From positions 186,001-250,000 of the forward strand of contig VZTI01002048.1 of the NCBI GenBank assembly GCA_013397865.1: 64,000 bases of DNA, in the 5' to 3' direction. Below the pieces are notes generated by a model. The model was given only the letters and a program-made list of their open reading frames with translations. It was not told the origin of the DNA and made no database searches. The stretch is from Struthidea cinerea (Eukaryota; Chordata; Aves; Passeriformes; Corcoracidae). Of the stretch, positions 1 through 10,831 are shown in pieces; positions within the stretch are counted from its first letter, which is position 1, and each line of letters starts with the position of its first letter. Both the position numbers and the translations under genes were made by a program.

Positions 1-80
1 CAATCAAATTCTGCGTATTTTGTTAAAATTCATCTGGTCTTTTATTACAATAAAAATCCTACAAAAAGCAAAATTCTTAC

Positions 81-232
81 CACTGATTTCTTAATATTCT
101 TATAGAAGGGATTCCATCCTATGCTCAAAACCATTTTATGCACATCTCCATTTCCAACACAGGCCCATCCATAGTATATACCAGTAGAGATATCAGGTGG
201 AAAGCTTTCAACTACTTGCTCAGAAAAGTTAG
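81..232 (-). CDS. RFK: Riboflavin kinase, coding exon 2 (partial gene)
   Basis: Read on the minus strand, this 152-bp exon follows an acceptor (TTTTTACAG) and ends at a donor (GTG|GTAAGA). It completes the alanine codon split by intron 1 and adds 50 codons beginning NFSEQVVE, through DISTGIYYGWA and HKMVLSIGWNPFYKN. This is the central riboflavin kinase beta-barrel and is very close to vertebrate RFK. The exon begins in phase 1 and ends in phase 0. RFK phosphorylates riboflavin with ATP to give FMN, the first step to FMN and FAD, in the cytosol. With exon 1 this covers about half of the roughly 155-residue enzyme. The C-terminal exons, which hold the conserved catalytic Glu, lie left of the window. 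The reading frame shows no damage. Confidence 0.95.
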
Positions 233-1810
233 CTGTAAAAATTTTATAAAGTGTGAGTCACTTTGTGTAAATTAAGAATATAACAGGATCTTCAAATACT
301 TAAAAGCTAAACTCTGCTTACATACTATACAAACACAACACTGGTGACGATAAGAATAACAACATACCATTTGTCAAAGTATAAAACAGCTTCATAAAAT
401 TCAGTCACTGTGGCAATACCAGAGTTATTACATCTCCTACATGCACACCCACTGTATTTTATAGTTTACTTTCTCTTCTGCAATAATAATTAATAAATAT
501 GTCATATATACAGCCAAAACACATTTCATTCTTAGGACAATTACCACAGCTTTACTATGATGAAAAACGAGAGGGGAAAAAATCAACTTTCTTCTGCACT
601 ATAAAATAACACCTCAGAACTATTTGTTAGTAAAATATTTGCTGGTGAAATAAAATATGTAGAAGCAAATGCAATAATTATTTAGTCATCTGTCAATTTT
701 GTACAAGTTCACTTACAGAGGCTTCTGTGGATTTGAGATTTCCTTTGAAAACTACATATTTACAGTAAAATAAAATTTCCTTTGACTGAATTTAACCTTC
801 TCTCAAAATTACTATCCTACCTCTATTTCCCAGCTGCATAGATCTCTTCATGCAAGTTACCAAACTGAAAGAACAGGTGGTTACCAAATTTTTATCAAAG
901 CTCACAGACACTGACGGCTTCCTTTCCCCATTCCCTAATACCAACACACCATTTACAAACAATCAAGAGAAACATGTGAAACGTTCTCAGATGTCAGAAA
1001 TCCAGCACTACAAGCATAGTTTTATAAAGTTTCACGTCCATTAGAAGAAGTGCAATACGACTGCTGACCTTTAAGGAAGGTCAAAATTCTCTCGCAGTAT
1101 TCATCTGTCTGCATTTAGACAACTGAAACAGAGACAAGCAATAGGAAAACATATTCTCTGTAGGCCAAGCCCACCTGCTCTATCTCAAACTCTGCTTTAC
1201 AGCCCTTGAACTTTCTTCCTTGCTGCGATTCCCAATGCCTACTCTACTCCCTTCCTTATTCCGATCGAAGGTTTATGTGAAGGGATATTTTCCCAAGCTG
1301 CCACACCACTGCACCGTGAATGTGACCCTTATCTACATGCTGTACATCATGACGATCACTAGATGAAAAAAGGAATAAACATCAAGACTCAGAGAAACCT
1401 CTTTACAGACTGAGGTGTAGAGAATAACACAAGGGTGGGTGCAAGGCTCTAAGCAAGGGGGGAGGGAGGGGGTGGGGAAGCGTCAGGAAAACGCTGATTC
1501 CGAACGAGGGAGGGCCGTTCTCGGAAAGCACAAGTCGTAACAACAGCGCAGCTGTGCAGGGCAGCCGGGCGATTCCCAAGGTGAGTTGACCTGGATCACA
1601 GCGCTGTCGCACCGCTGCGTGGCAGGAACACAACACGGCTCCACTCGAGGGGCGCGACAGGGACCGGCTGCAGAACCCTCGGCCCGGCGTCTCGCCGGCG
1701 GCAGCGCTCCCGGGGCCCGGGCGCAGACCCCCAGCCCCACGGCCGGGCCCAGACCCGCGGACACCCCGCCCGTGTTGTTCCCAGGAGGTGTGCCCCCTGC
1801 GCCCGCTCAC
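233..1810 (-). other. RFK: RFK intron 1
   Basis: This 1,578-bp phase-1 intron has a GTGAGC donor and a TTTTTACAG acceptor on the minus strand. The half near exon 2 is AT-rich and unremarkable. The half near exon 1 belongs to the CpG island and includes a G-rich run at 1457-1477 (four G-tracts on the plus strand, so C-rich in the RFK transcript). I see no other exon in it. Confidence 0.9.
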
Positions 1811-1892
1811 CCGTGGGGATGCCCAGCTCCTTGGAGCCCCTGCCGAAGCCCTTCACCACCTCCCCACGGCAGAAGTACGGCAGGTGCCTCAT
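1811..1892 (-). CDS. RFK: Riboflavin kinase, coding exon 1 with start codon
   Basis: The minus-strand ATG at 1892-1890 opens 27 codons plus one base, starting MRHLPYFCRG and running into the flavokinase motif GFGRGSKELGIPT. The exon stops at a consensus donor (CCCACGG|GTGAGC). Joining to exon 2 restores GIPTANF, the family's PTAN motif, whose Thr and Asn bind Mg-ATP and the flavin in characterised riboflavin kinases. An in-frame TAG lies 12 bases upstream, so a longer N-terminus from this transcript is excluded and this ATG is the start. The base at -3 is G. The exon sits inside a CpG island, as expected for a housekeeping gene. Frames open through this exon on both strands are GC-driven shadows. 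Confidence 0.96.
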
Positions 1893-2116
1893 GGCCCCGC
1901 GCTAAGGCGCTGGCACCCCGGGCCCGCCACGCCGCTGCACCGCTCACCACCGCCTCCCGCACGGGGCGCTACCAACGACAGGGGAGGAATCGGGCGGCGC
2001 GCTCAGGCTTGCGATCCACAGAGCGCCCCGGCGGCTCCTGCCCACCCTCCAGAATGGCCGTGCCCGCGCCGCATGCCCAGTGTGCCCTCCCTCGCCGGGG
2101 AACGGCGAACCCGGCC

Positions 2117-2134
2117 GGGGCGGGGCGGGGCGGG
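2117..2134 (+). other. G-quadruplex-type run in the RFK promoter
   Basis: GGGGCGGGGCGGGGCGGG has four G-tracts with single-base loops, a canonical intramolecular quadruplex pattern, and also overlapping GC boxes. It lies about 225 bp upstream of the RFK start codon, on the strand complementary to the RFK mRNA. Confidence 0.7.
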
Positions 2135-2184
2135 ACGCAGCGGGCGGGCGGAGCTGGCTGGTGATCGCTGCTGAAGGGGACGGG

Positions 2185-2367
2185 CGGAGCCGAACGGCGA
2201 TCCTGGGCGAAGCGGGTGGGCGGAGCCGAACGGCGATCCTGGCCGAAGCTGGGCGGGCGGAGCCGAACGGCGATCCTGGCCGAAGCTGGGCGGGCGGAGC
2301 CGAACGGCGATCCTGGCCGAAGCGGGCGGGCGGAGCCGAACGGCGGTGCTGGCCGAAGCGGGTGGGC
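2185..2367. repeat. GC-rich minisatellite, five 36-37 bp units
   Basis: Five consecutive units, each beginning CGGAGCCGAACGGCG and ending in a GGGCGGG or GGGTGGG box, have lengths of about 36, 37, 37, 36 and 36 bases. Units 2 and 3 are almost identical, while unit 5 has changes in its middle. The array lies 290-475 bp upstream of the RFK start codon, inside the CpG island, so it multiplies potential Sp/KLF sites in the promoter. Confidence 0.92.
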
Positions 2368-2480
2368 GGTGCCTGCGAGGGCGGCCACCTTTGCCGTGCG
2401 CTGGCAGCCGCCGTCACTCGTCAAGGCCAGCGCCGTGCCCTTTGCTGCTGCCCGTGGGTTTCGTCACACTCGGCTCTCCG

Positions 2481-5400
2481 AGGGCAGCTGGGTCTGGCCT
2501 GTGCTGCAGTTTTTTCCGGTGGAAACTGCGCAGTGTTAGCTGTGACTGTTCTGTACCAGCTGCCACATCCTGACCCTCGTACCCGAAAGGCTGCACCTCG
2601 CACCCCGCGCCACGCGTGGATCATTGCTGCCTCAGAAAAGGCCCAATGCTTCAGTGCACAGCAGACATTCAGGAAAGCCCCGACAACAGGTCTTTTTTTG
2701 TGACATGCTCCTGCGAGCTGCAGTTGCTTGCTTAAAACAAAACAACAATCCAAACAACCAAAACCCAACAACAAACCAAACTAAAACCAAACCAAAAACC
2801 CAAACCATTTTTACTCACCTCTGCTTTACCATCATGCTCACATCTCCCTTTCTGCCATTACCGCCGGTTGTGCCGGGATCTCCGTTGGAAAAGAAACCAT
2901 CAAGACCGCAGTGCTCATCCTGTGTTCACTCAGTTTAAAGGAAAATAAAGGGTAGCTGAGTATTTATCTTCCTTCACTTCCTGTCTCCAGTTGCTCTTCA
3001 TGTTGATAAAGTTCATTAATGTATTTAGATGATTAACACTTTTTTTCTATTGCCCTGATCCAACTTAAACAAATTTGCGACTGTATTAGTTCAAAACAGT
3101 AGTATTGGGAAAGATGTCCCTGATCCTGGTAAATTACAGAGCAGCCAACCTGCCAGCAGACAGTCTCTTTGTGTCAGTGATACAATAGGCCATTTGAGTT
3201 CTGGGGTCTCATTCAGCACTGCTGTGCTGCACATAAGCATATTTGTGTTTAAACACATCCAGAAAATCCCTGAAGTGAATTGGCACTTTCTTTTCTTTCC
3301 CCACTTCTAGAACAGAGTTTCTAATTTCACCAGTTTGATGTAAGTCATAAAAATATTTCACGACTTACCTCTAATTTAGTTTTCTATTTTTTAATGTGGA
3401 AAAGCAATGTAAACATTTTTGGCTTGTGCTTGTATTTAATTGTATTCCGAATAAATAACTTTTTAAAATGGGAACTGTTCTGAGAAACTGACTTATATAT
3501 TATATTATAAAGCACTGACTGTTCATGGAAGCTGTGGACACAAGCTGTTTTATATAAGGAGGCAAAAAAATGGTATAAGTGATTTTGCCTCAAACTTATC
3601 CTCTTCTTTTCTGCTTTCATTTCTCTTATCCCAACTCCCTGCCATCCTTTTCAGGATAACATTTAAATTCATTACTTCAGTTTGAGTAGCTTTGACTGTC
3701 GTAGAGAATCACCGTATGTATAACTGGATCTAGCAACAGAGTGGTGATGGTATATATGTTAGAAGAAAAAGTGGAAGAGAAAGATACCTAAGTATGCTAC
3801 TAGCAGGTCAGTTCTGCTGTCTCTGAGTGCATAGAGAATAGTGCTACAAAGAGTGTTTAAAGTGATATTTCATAATGGAAGTGTCTTGGATATGAAGTCC
3901 AAATCTGGAAGTCATTGCCTAGTTGCTTAACTAATGACAGACCATTAACAGTTGACAGTGTGATCTCATGGCCGTTAGCAGTGCTAGTTTATTTTAACTG
4001 AAAAGCAAGAAACGGAAACAAAACCCCTCTATTTTCTGCAATGAGTTTCCTTCCAATATTTGTATTCAAGGACATACACATTTGTGTTCTACCCCCTCCT
4101 TTCCACGCCCCTTTTCTTTTTAAACGAATCAATCTCTTCAGAACAGATGTTGGTGTTCTTGTGATATCCACAGGATGGCACACAGTGACTTCTTTCTCAG
4201 CGTCTGTAGGTTTGGGCAAAAGGTTTACAATCTCAGTAACTGAGAAAACCTTGAGAAGTACTAAGGCAAGGAAGCGTTTGTTTAACAACTAGGTGGTTAA
4301 GTAATTAAACAGAAGTCTAACTGATGAATTCTATCTCATTCTGTCAAACAGTCATAACATTAATAATTTTTATCAGTAATTATAATGGGCTGCCGTGATC
4401 CAGCTAAAACATTAGCTGTCCTTCATACTATGTCCTTGTTTTTCTTTTGTTACTAAGTATACTAGTTCATATTGGAGAGGGCAGATCTTGAACAAGTGGA
4501 ATTCAGTTATCTTTATGGAAATTTAGAGTAGTTAACTCTACTAAAATATAGTAGAGTTAGTAGACATGTTTCTTCCAAAAACATAATCAAATTTTAGTGA
4601 TGAACATGTCTGCTAGCATTGTCAGTCAAGAGAAGAACAATTTGATAGTTCCTACCTCCAGTGAGAAAACTCACAGTGAGGCACTGTGTCAGGCAGCTAG
4701 GGAGGAACTTCTGTTCCCTGCTTATGCTACTTTACCTGTAGTTGCTGTTGTCAGTGAAAAGTATTTTTCTTTCTTTATTTATATATATATATATATATAT
4801 AGCCACAGAAACCAGAATAAAGAAAAGAGAGCAGGTGTTATAGCACCTGTGTAGGGCCCATGTCAGATTACCTAACTGAACATAAGCTTTGAGGACTCAT
4901 CATACTAACCAACATTTAATGCAGAGTAGAACATACTCCGTTCATCTTGTTTTGCAGTAAAATATAAGACTTGTATCACATCACAACCCTGTTCCAGAGT
5001 CCCTGGCTATTATTACTGTGCTGCAAAAGCCTGCATTCCTATGCAAGGCTTAAGGTGAGAGCAAGAATATCCTGTTTCCTTCATGTGATGTGGAAAAAAA
5101 GTGAAACCATATCTGCAGAATATACTTGGGCTGTCCCAGCCAAACTGGAAATTCTGGTTACACCGGGCTCAGTGAAATATTCAGGAGCTGACTCCGAGAA
5201 AAGAGTGCCATGTAGTAAAACTAGTAGCATTTTAGCCAGTTCCTTGGAAGTTTCCATTCCCAGCATGACAAAACACTAATTGATTCAGCAGTTCAATTCA
5301 AGGACACTCTGGCACTCCTTATTTTTAGTGTGCTGAAACCAGGTGATGAAATCAAAGATATGTACAAAACACTCTTGCTAGAATGTCTAATACCTGCTTT

Positions 5401-6049
5401 GAAAGTATTTTTTCTGTATTTTAGTCTGGAATATAAAACCACAGAAGTTATTCTTTTACTTTTTAAAAAAAAAAATCTTTATTTTTAGCAGTCTGAAGTT
5501 TTGTTCTAATTGAATAGACCACTTTCTTCTAGGAGAAATACCTGCACATTAGTATGATGGTACCGAGACTGTGTTAGATTACAGTGAAGCAACAGTTACT
5601 ATCAATGTCTGTATAACAAGGCATAGCTGATATTATCGTCTGAACATCCTCTGATAGTTACATAAAATTTCAAGAATTACCATTTGTATGTTACTAAACT
5701 ATGTGTGAAAGACAAAACTGGTGCATTTCAGATATTTTAGAAATATTACATAAAGGCGTAGAATTTAATGACTTTTGAAAGTTTATGTCAAATCTCAAGG
5801 ATTCCTCCAGGTCTGAATCCCTATTTCTCTCTCTAGTGTCTTTTCTCCACACCAAATCCTCAATTAGCCCCTTGAAAAATGCACAGCATTGCTTTCAGCT
5901 AGCTTCCCATTGTCTGTGCACAGCACTGTATTGTGCCATGTGGACATGCTTAATGGTTAGTGCTTGAAATTCTCTAAATTTTAATACTGCTGAAGAAACC
6001 AAGCCTTAAAAAAAACCCAAAAAACAAAAACAAAAAACAAAAACAAAAA

Positions 6050-6105
<56 letters not shown>

Positions 6106-8820
6106 AAAAACCCCCCCCAAAAAAACAAAAAANAAACCCCCCCCCAAAAAAAACAAAACAAAACAAAAAAAACAAAAACAAAAACAAAAACAAAAAAAAC
6201 CCCTTGAATGCATTTTAAGTCCCTCGCTCTTTGTCCATTTTCTAAAAATGGTTTAAGAGGTGTCTCAGATTAAATAACTGTAATTAATTAGTTCTGATTA
6301 GGTTAAATCATATGATGGCCATCTGAATGGCAGGTGTGTTGTATTTTTTTCAGCCACAGTTGACCCAGATCAAAATGTTTGTGACCAGTCTGTCTCATAT
6401 TATAAAAGCAACTTTCAATTAATTGTTTGGCAAAATATTCAGGAGAATCCTACCAACAGAGGCTTTGGCAGCACAAGAACAGTAATACAGGGCAAGGCAG
6501 CTCAGGCAGCTTACCACCTTGAAGATAACTAAATGCGATTCTCATATGTTTGACAGACTCTGGTCCAAAATAACTTGCATTTCTCGACAATCAACACAGA
6601 TTGCTATCAGGACACTCACAATGGAATGTAGAAGAACAAGACTGGGGAACTCTGTGATGTAGGCTAGGAAATGTTTACTGTATTGTCACGATGTTTGCAG
6701 ATGAATAGATGTTAGGCAACTTGGAGGTCAGTGTCAAGCTATTTCTGCAGAAATGGTGTGTAAGAGAACAATGTCTTACAGGAGGTAACTGAGATAGCTG
6801 AGATCTAGTAAGAAAGTAATAAACAATGGGATAGGCAATGGATTTTTCAAAAGCTCATTAAATTTAAGAATAATAGAAAAAACTTGATTTCAGATTTTGG
6901 TGCATCTGCGTAATTTCTGCTTCTCATGAGTTGGAAAGCAAACAAAAATTAGATACCAAAATATTTTCTGACCTAGAACTTAATACTACTTGGCTGTTAA
7001 TTTCTGCTTTACATGGCGAAGCATAGAAGACAAAGGTGCTAAAGGTTTACAGAAAAGGGCGATCACTCAGAGGGAAAAGCCTGTTAGAAGGGCATGAGCT
7101 CAAGCGGGAATAAGTATGGAGATAAAAGGAGCAGATATTTGATGTTTATGAAACTTCGTAAATTTGGGAACACTTTGCAAAATAAAGTAAATCAGTTTGT
7201 CAAAACTGTTTGTCTTTACTGCAGGAATTGGTTTCACAACAACATGAAGAATAAAAAAATTGAACCAGTGACCATTGAATTAATTCATGGAAATGCTGTG
7301 AAGAACAGTACCCTCTCGAAACCACAAGAGATGTATTGCCCCAGTGGTAGATATGTTTTTTTATGTACAGGAGTACCCTGCCTAGGCACTGACCTCTATT
7401 CTCTTTACAGAAGAGATTTTGTTAGTTTTCAACCTACGTGGGACAAAAGTTTTTCACCTATGCAGTAACATCAGAAAGAGCAGAAAATGAAAATTATTGT
7501 CCTAGTGACTGACATTACAGGGAGGCTGTAGTGAAGGAAGTAGCTACAATGTTTTTCCTTGCATACTAATTATCATTTTTAAGATCATTTACTTCTTTCC
7601 TTCCCTGGGCTTGCTGTTCAAGCCGTGATAACAGAGTAAGCAACAGGTGAGCAAACAAGAAAGATTCTGCTGAAAATTTCTCATTGCTAAAAGGAATCTG
7701 TAGTCTGTAGTACTCCTGCTGCTACCAGTATGTCCTGCATGTTCAAGGCATGCCTGCATTTGTGACAGCACTGCCATCTGTATAAGGCAACCACTCTTTC
7801 AATAGCAATCTTCTTACTGTAGCCTGTTGAAGAAATAGCCCTAATCATCGCTCGTGTCTGTCACTGCAAAGAGATCCTTCTCGAAACGTGCCATTTGACT
7901 GCAACATCATGTCTTCTTAACACAAGAAGTATTTGCACAACAACGAGGGAAAAGTGTTAGCCATAATTTCCTTGATTTTTGAGCTCCATCTGATTTGCCG
8001 TGCATGCAGTCCCACTAGTCCTGCAAGCAGCCTGTGCCACACACATCAGTGCTTGGTTTCATGTGGAGATGTTCTAACCAGTTTTTCTACATTATTAACA
8101 TCCCTGCCTCCTGCACATGGATCGCTCATTTTGCCCCACGCTGTTTACCTTGGCAAAGAAATAGCGGCAACCCATAATTTATGCTACAAAACAGGCTGAA
8201 CAGAAAATTCAGTAGAGTCTGCTGTACATTACAGAACTAATTAACCCTGAAACTAAGGGGTTTTCATAGCCATCATCAGTGTAGTATCAGACAGGTTTAA
8301 TAAAAAGATTAATATAATCCTTAATTGCCTAAAATATAAACCAGAGATTCATGAATGCTGTCAACCCTGTACTTGCACATGTACGTGGCAACCAGAATGT
8401 ACTAACATGGAACAGATGTTTTGAGATATTGCAAAACATTTACTAGTGAGTGAGAAAGGGCACCATATCCTGGGGTGGTTTGAATGATCTTCTACTTCCT
8501 TCCTTGACAGCAGAGAATAAATAGTATTTTCTCACATCAGACAAGTGACTTCAGCTATCATTAACTGTCTTTGCAGATAAGTAAGAAAGTGGCACAAAAG
8601 CACTCAAACTGTTTAATCTGATATTGAGAGTATACAAAAAGATGAGCAAACTAACATCTTCTTTTAAGGAGAAATCAAGCCATGGAAGAGAATCTATATA
8701 AATGTCTGTTTTGATCCATGTTTGTTTTTATGCCAAATATTTAATAAATGTTTACAGCCCATAGTAGGCCTTTAACTAGAATATAAGTTTCTGAACCTGT
8801 TGCCTTGTGAAAGAACTTAG
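2481..8820. other. Intergenic DNA, no gene recognised
   Basis: About 6.3 kb of AT-rich sequence between the RFK promoter and the first CR1 block. It holds an A/C-only low-complexity stretch (about 2734-2806), a short AT dinucleotide run (4779-4800), a perfect 11-bp inverted repeat (4533-4559) and a long A-rich tract (6008-6199). Frames of up to 124 codons (7094-7468) show no family resemblance, no splice context and no unusual composition, and I treat them as chance. Confidence 0.7.
6008..6199. repeat. A-rich low-complexity tract
   Basis: Almost 200 bases of A interrupted by single C residues and two C8-C9 blocks, with one ambiguous base at 6132. The ambiguous base and the homopolymers suggest that the assembled length is unreliable. 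Low-complexity poly-phenylalanine frames on the minus strand are artefacts. Confidence 0.9.
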
Positions 8821-9707
8821 AATCATAGAATGGTTTGGATTGAAAGGGACCTTAAAAATCCTCTAGTTCCAAAAATCCTCTAGTTCCAACCCCCCAACAT
8901 GGGAGGGACACCTTTCACTTGACCAGATTACTCAGAGCCCCATCCAACCTGGTATTAAACACTTCCAGGCATGAAGCATCCACAACTTCTCTGGGCAAAC
9001 TGTTTCAGCACCTCACTAGCCTCACAGTAAAGAATTTCTTCCTTAGATCTAGTCTACATCAACAGTTTAAAGCCATTACCCCCTCTCCTATCACTAAATA
9101 TTCCTGTTAAAAGTCACTCTCACCCTTTTTTATAAGCCCCCTTTAGGAATTTAAAGGCTGCTCTTAGGTCTCCCCAGAGTCTTCTCTTCTCTGTCCTGAT
9201 CAACACCACCTCTCTCAGCCTCTGATTCACAGGACAGGTGCTGCAGCCCTTTGATCATTTTAGTGGCCCTCCCCTGCATTTGCTACAAAAAGTCCTTATG
9301 CTGGGGGCCCCAGAGCTGGCTGTAGCGCTCCAAGTGGGGTCTCATAAGAGTAGAGTAAGGGAGCAGAATCCCCTTCCTTGCCCGACTGGCCACACTGCTT
9401 TGGATGCAGCCCAAGATACAATTGGCTTTCTGGGCTGTAAGCACACCTTGCCATGACACATTACGTCTCTTGTCAGCTGACATGCCCAAGTTCCTCTCTG
9501 GGCAGCTTTCAATCCATTCTCCTCCCAGCCAGTATTTGTGCTTAGGATTGCCCCAATCCAAGTGCAGGACATTGTGCTTGGCCTTGTTGAACATCATAAG
9601 GTTTGCATGGGCCCACGTCTCAAGCCTGTCAGAGTCCCTCTGGATGGCATCCCTGCCCTCCAGTGTGTTGACCATACCACATAGTTAGTTTGGTGTTGTC
9701 AGTAAAG
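8821..9707 (-). mobile_element. CR1 LINE, 5'-truncated, with reverse transcriptase remnant
   Basis: On the minus strand the 3' terminus is at 8821 (complement of AATCATAGAATGG, the typical CR1 tail). Upstream of it are the CR1 3' untranslated region and the end of the reverse-transcriptase ORF. A 130-codon minus-strand frame (9675-9283) has LETWAHANLMMFNKAK, QKANCILGCIQSSVASRARKG and MRPHLERYSQLWGPQHK, all hallmarks of the CR1 polymerase C-terminal region. The 5' truncation falls just inside the FADDTKL-like segment at about 9707. The frame is broken by several stops and shifts, so the copy is inactive. A 17-bp stretch is duplicated in tandem at about 8855-8890. Confidence 0.92.
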
Positions 9708-9944
9708 TTTCTGACTTAATACCAAATGACCCAGAAGTTTGACATATCCTGAAAAATCTTTGAGAAGCTGTGAAATAACACACAGCATCAGCAAATGCAG
9801 TTACAGTTTTTCTAGTCTTCCAGTTCACCACCACACTGCCCTGTTTCTGACACCTCATTCTCCATATCACTCCTGAATAGACAACTTGTAATCCTCCAGA
9901 ATGCTGAATTTAGAAACAAAGAAACAAACAAGCAAGTTTTGTCA
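9708..9944. other. Short spacer between two CR1 copies
   Basis: About 240 bp of non-CR1 sequence. A 70-bp part (9807-9880) is about 80% similar by eye to 12062-12129, in the same orientation; its family is not recognised. Confidence 0.6.
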
Positions 9945-10831
9945 AGCATGGTGCTGTGACCATTTCACTGGGGAGCCTGTTCCATTGCCAAGCTACCCTC
10001 TGGGTGAAGAACCTTTTCTTGATATCCAACATAAACCTCTCCTGACACAACTTCAGGCCATTCCCTCAGGTCCACAGAGAAGAGATCAGTGCCTGCCCCT
10101 CCTCTTCCCCTCATGAGGAAGTTGTAACTGCAATGAGGTCTCCCCTCTGTTTCCTCCTTACCAGGCTGAACAGAACAAGGGACCTCAGCTGCTCATCATA
10201 CGGTTTCCCCTCGAGGCCCTTCACCATCTTTGTGACCCTTCCTTGGACACTCTCCAGTAGCATAATGTCTTTCTTACATTGTGGCACCCAAAGCTGTCCC
10301 CAGCACTCGAGGTGAGGCCACCCCAGTGCAGAGCAGAGCGGGACAATCCCCTCCCTTGCCAGGCTGGCAATGCTGTGCCTGATGCCCCCCAGGACAGGGC
10401 TGGCCCTCCTGGCTGCCAGGGCACTGCTGACTCATGTTCANNNNNNNNNNNNNNNNNNNNNNNNNNNNNNNNNNNNNNNNNNNNNNNNNNNNNNNNNNNN
10501 NNNNNNNNNNNNNNNNNNNNNNNNNNNNNNNNNNNNNNNNNNNNNNNNNNNNNNNNNNNTCCCTTCCAGTCCTGCATCCAGGTCATTTATGAAGATGTTG
10601 AAGAGCACAGGGTGAGCATGGAGCCCTGTGGAACCCCACCAGTGACAGGTCCCCAGTCTGATGTCACCCCATTCACTGTAACCCTTTGTGCCTGACCCGT
10701 GAGCCAGTTGCTCACCCATCACATGATGTGTTTATCCAGCTGTGGGCTGGACGTTTTGTCCAGAAGGATCCTCTAGGAGAAAGTATTGAAAGCTTTACTG
10801 AAATCAAAAAAGATTACATCAACTGACTTAA
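9945..10831 (-). mobile_element. Second CR1 LINE fragment, split by an assembly gap
   Basis: Minus-strand CR1 of a different subfamily from the neighbouring copy. The 5' part (10831-10560) has the reverse-transcriptase stretch resembling DFSKAFDT, then NWLTG and a VTGGVPQGS-like segment followed by LFNIFINDLDAG in another frame. The 3' part (10430-9945) matches the CR1 polymerase end and 3' untranslated region. The unknown bases at 10441-10559 fall in the coding region between them. Frameshifts and stops show an inactive copy. The CR1 tail itself is missing, so this copy is truncated at both ends. Confidence 0.85.
10441..10559. other. Assembly gap (119 N)
   Basis: Run of unknown bases inside a CR1 element. 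Frames reported across it are meaningless. The true gap size may differ from 119, because a collinear CR1 would need roughly 250 bases here (inference from family structure). Confidence 0.99.

Larger units (their letters stand above)
1490..2480. promoter_or_regulatory. RFK: CpG island and promoter of RFK
   Basis: An abrupt GC- and CpG-rich block in otherwise AT-rich DNA spans RFK exon 1 and several hundred bases upstream. It contains many GGGCGG (Sp1-type) boxes, the quadruplex-type run at 2117-2134 and the tandem array at 2185-2367. I see no TATA box at a fixed distance, as is usual for CpG-island promoters, and the transcription start cannot be placed from sequence. Many long overlapping ORFs here on both strands result from the scarcity of AT-rich stop codons. 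Confidence 0.85.

Noticed and set aside
1586..2164. 192-codon plus-strand ORF (and several overlapping ones) in the RFK CpG island
   Set aside because: Gly/Pro/Arg/Ala-rich translation typical of CpG islands. It overlaps RFK exon 1 antisense and has no family match.
1944..2424. Minus-strand ORFs with a repeated FGQDRRSAPP-like pattern
   Set aside because: The repeated peptide is simply the minisatellite translated; it lies upstream of RFK and has no independent support.
5974..6213. Poly-phenylalanine minus-strand ORF
   Set aside because: Translation of an A-rich low-complexity tract.
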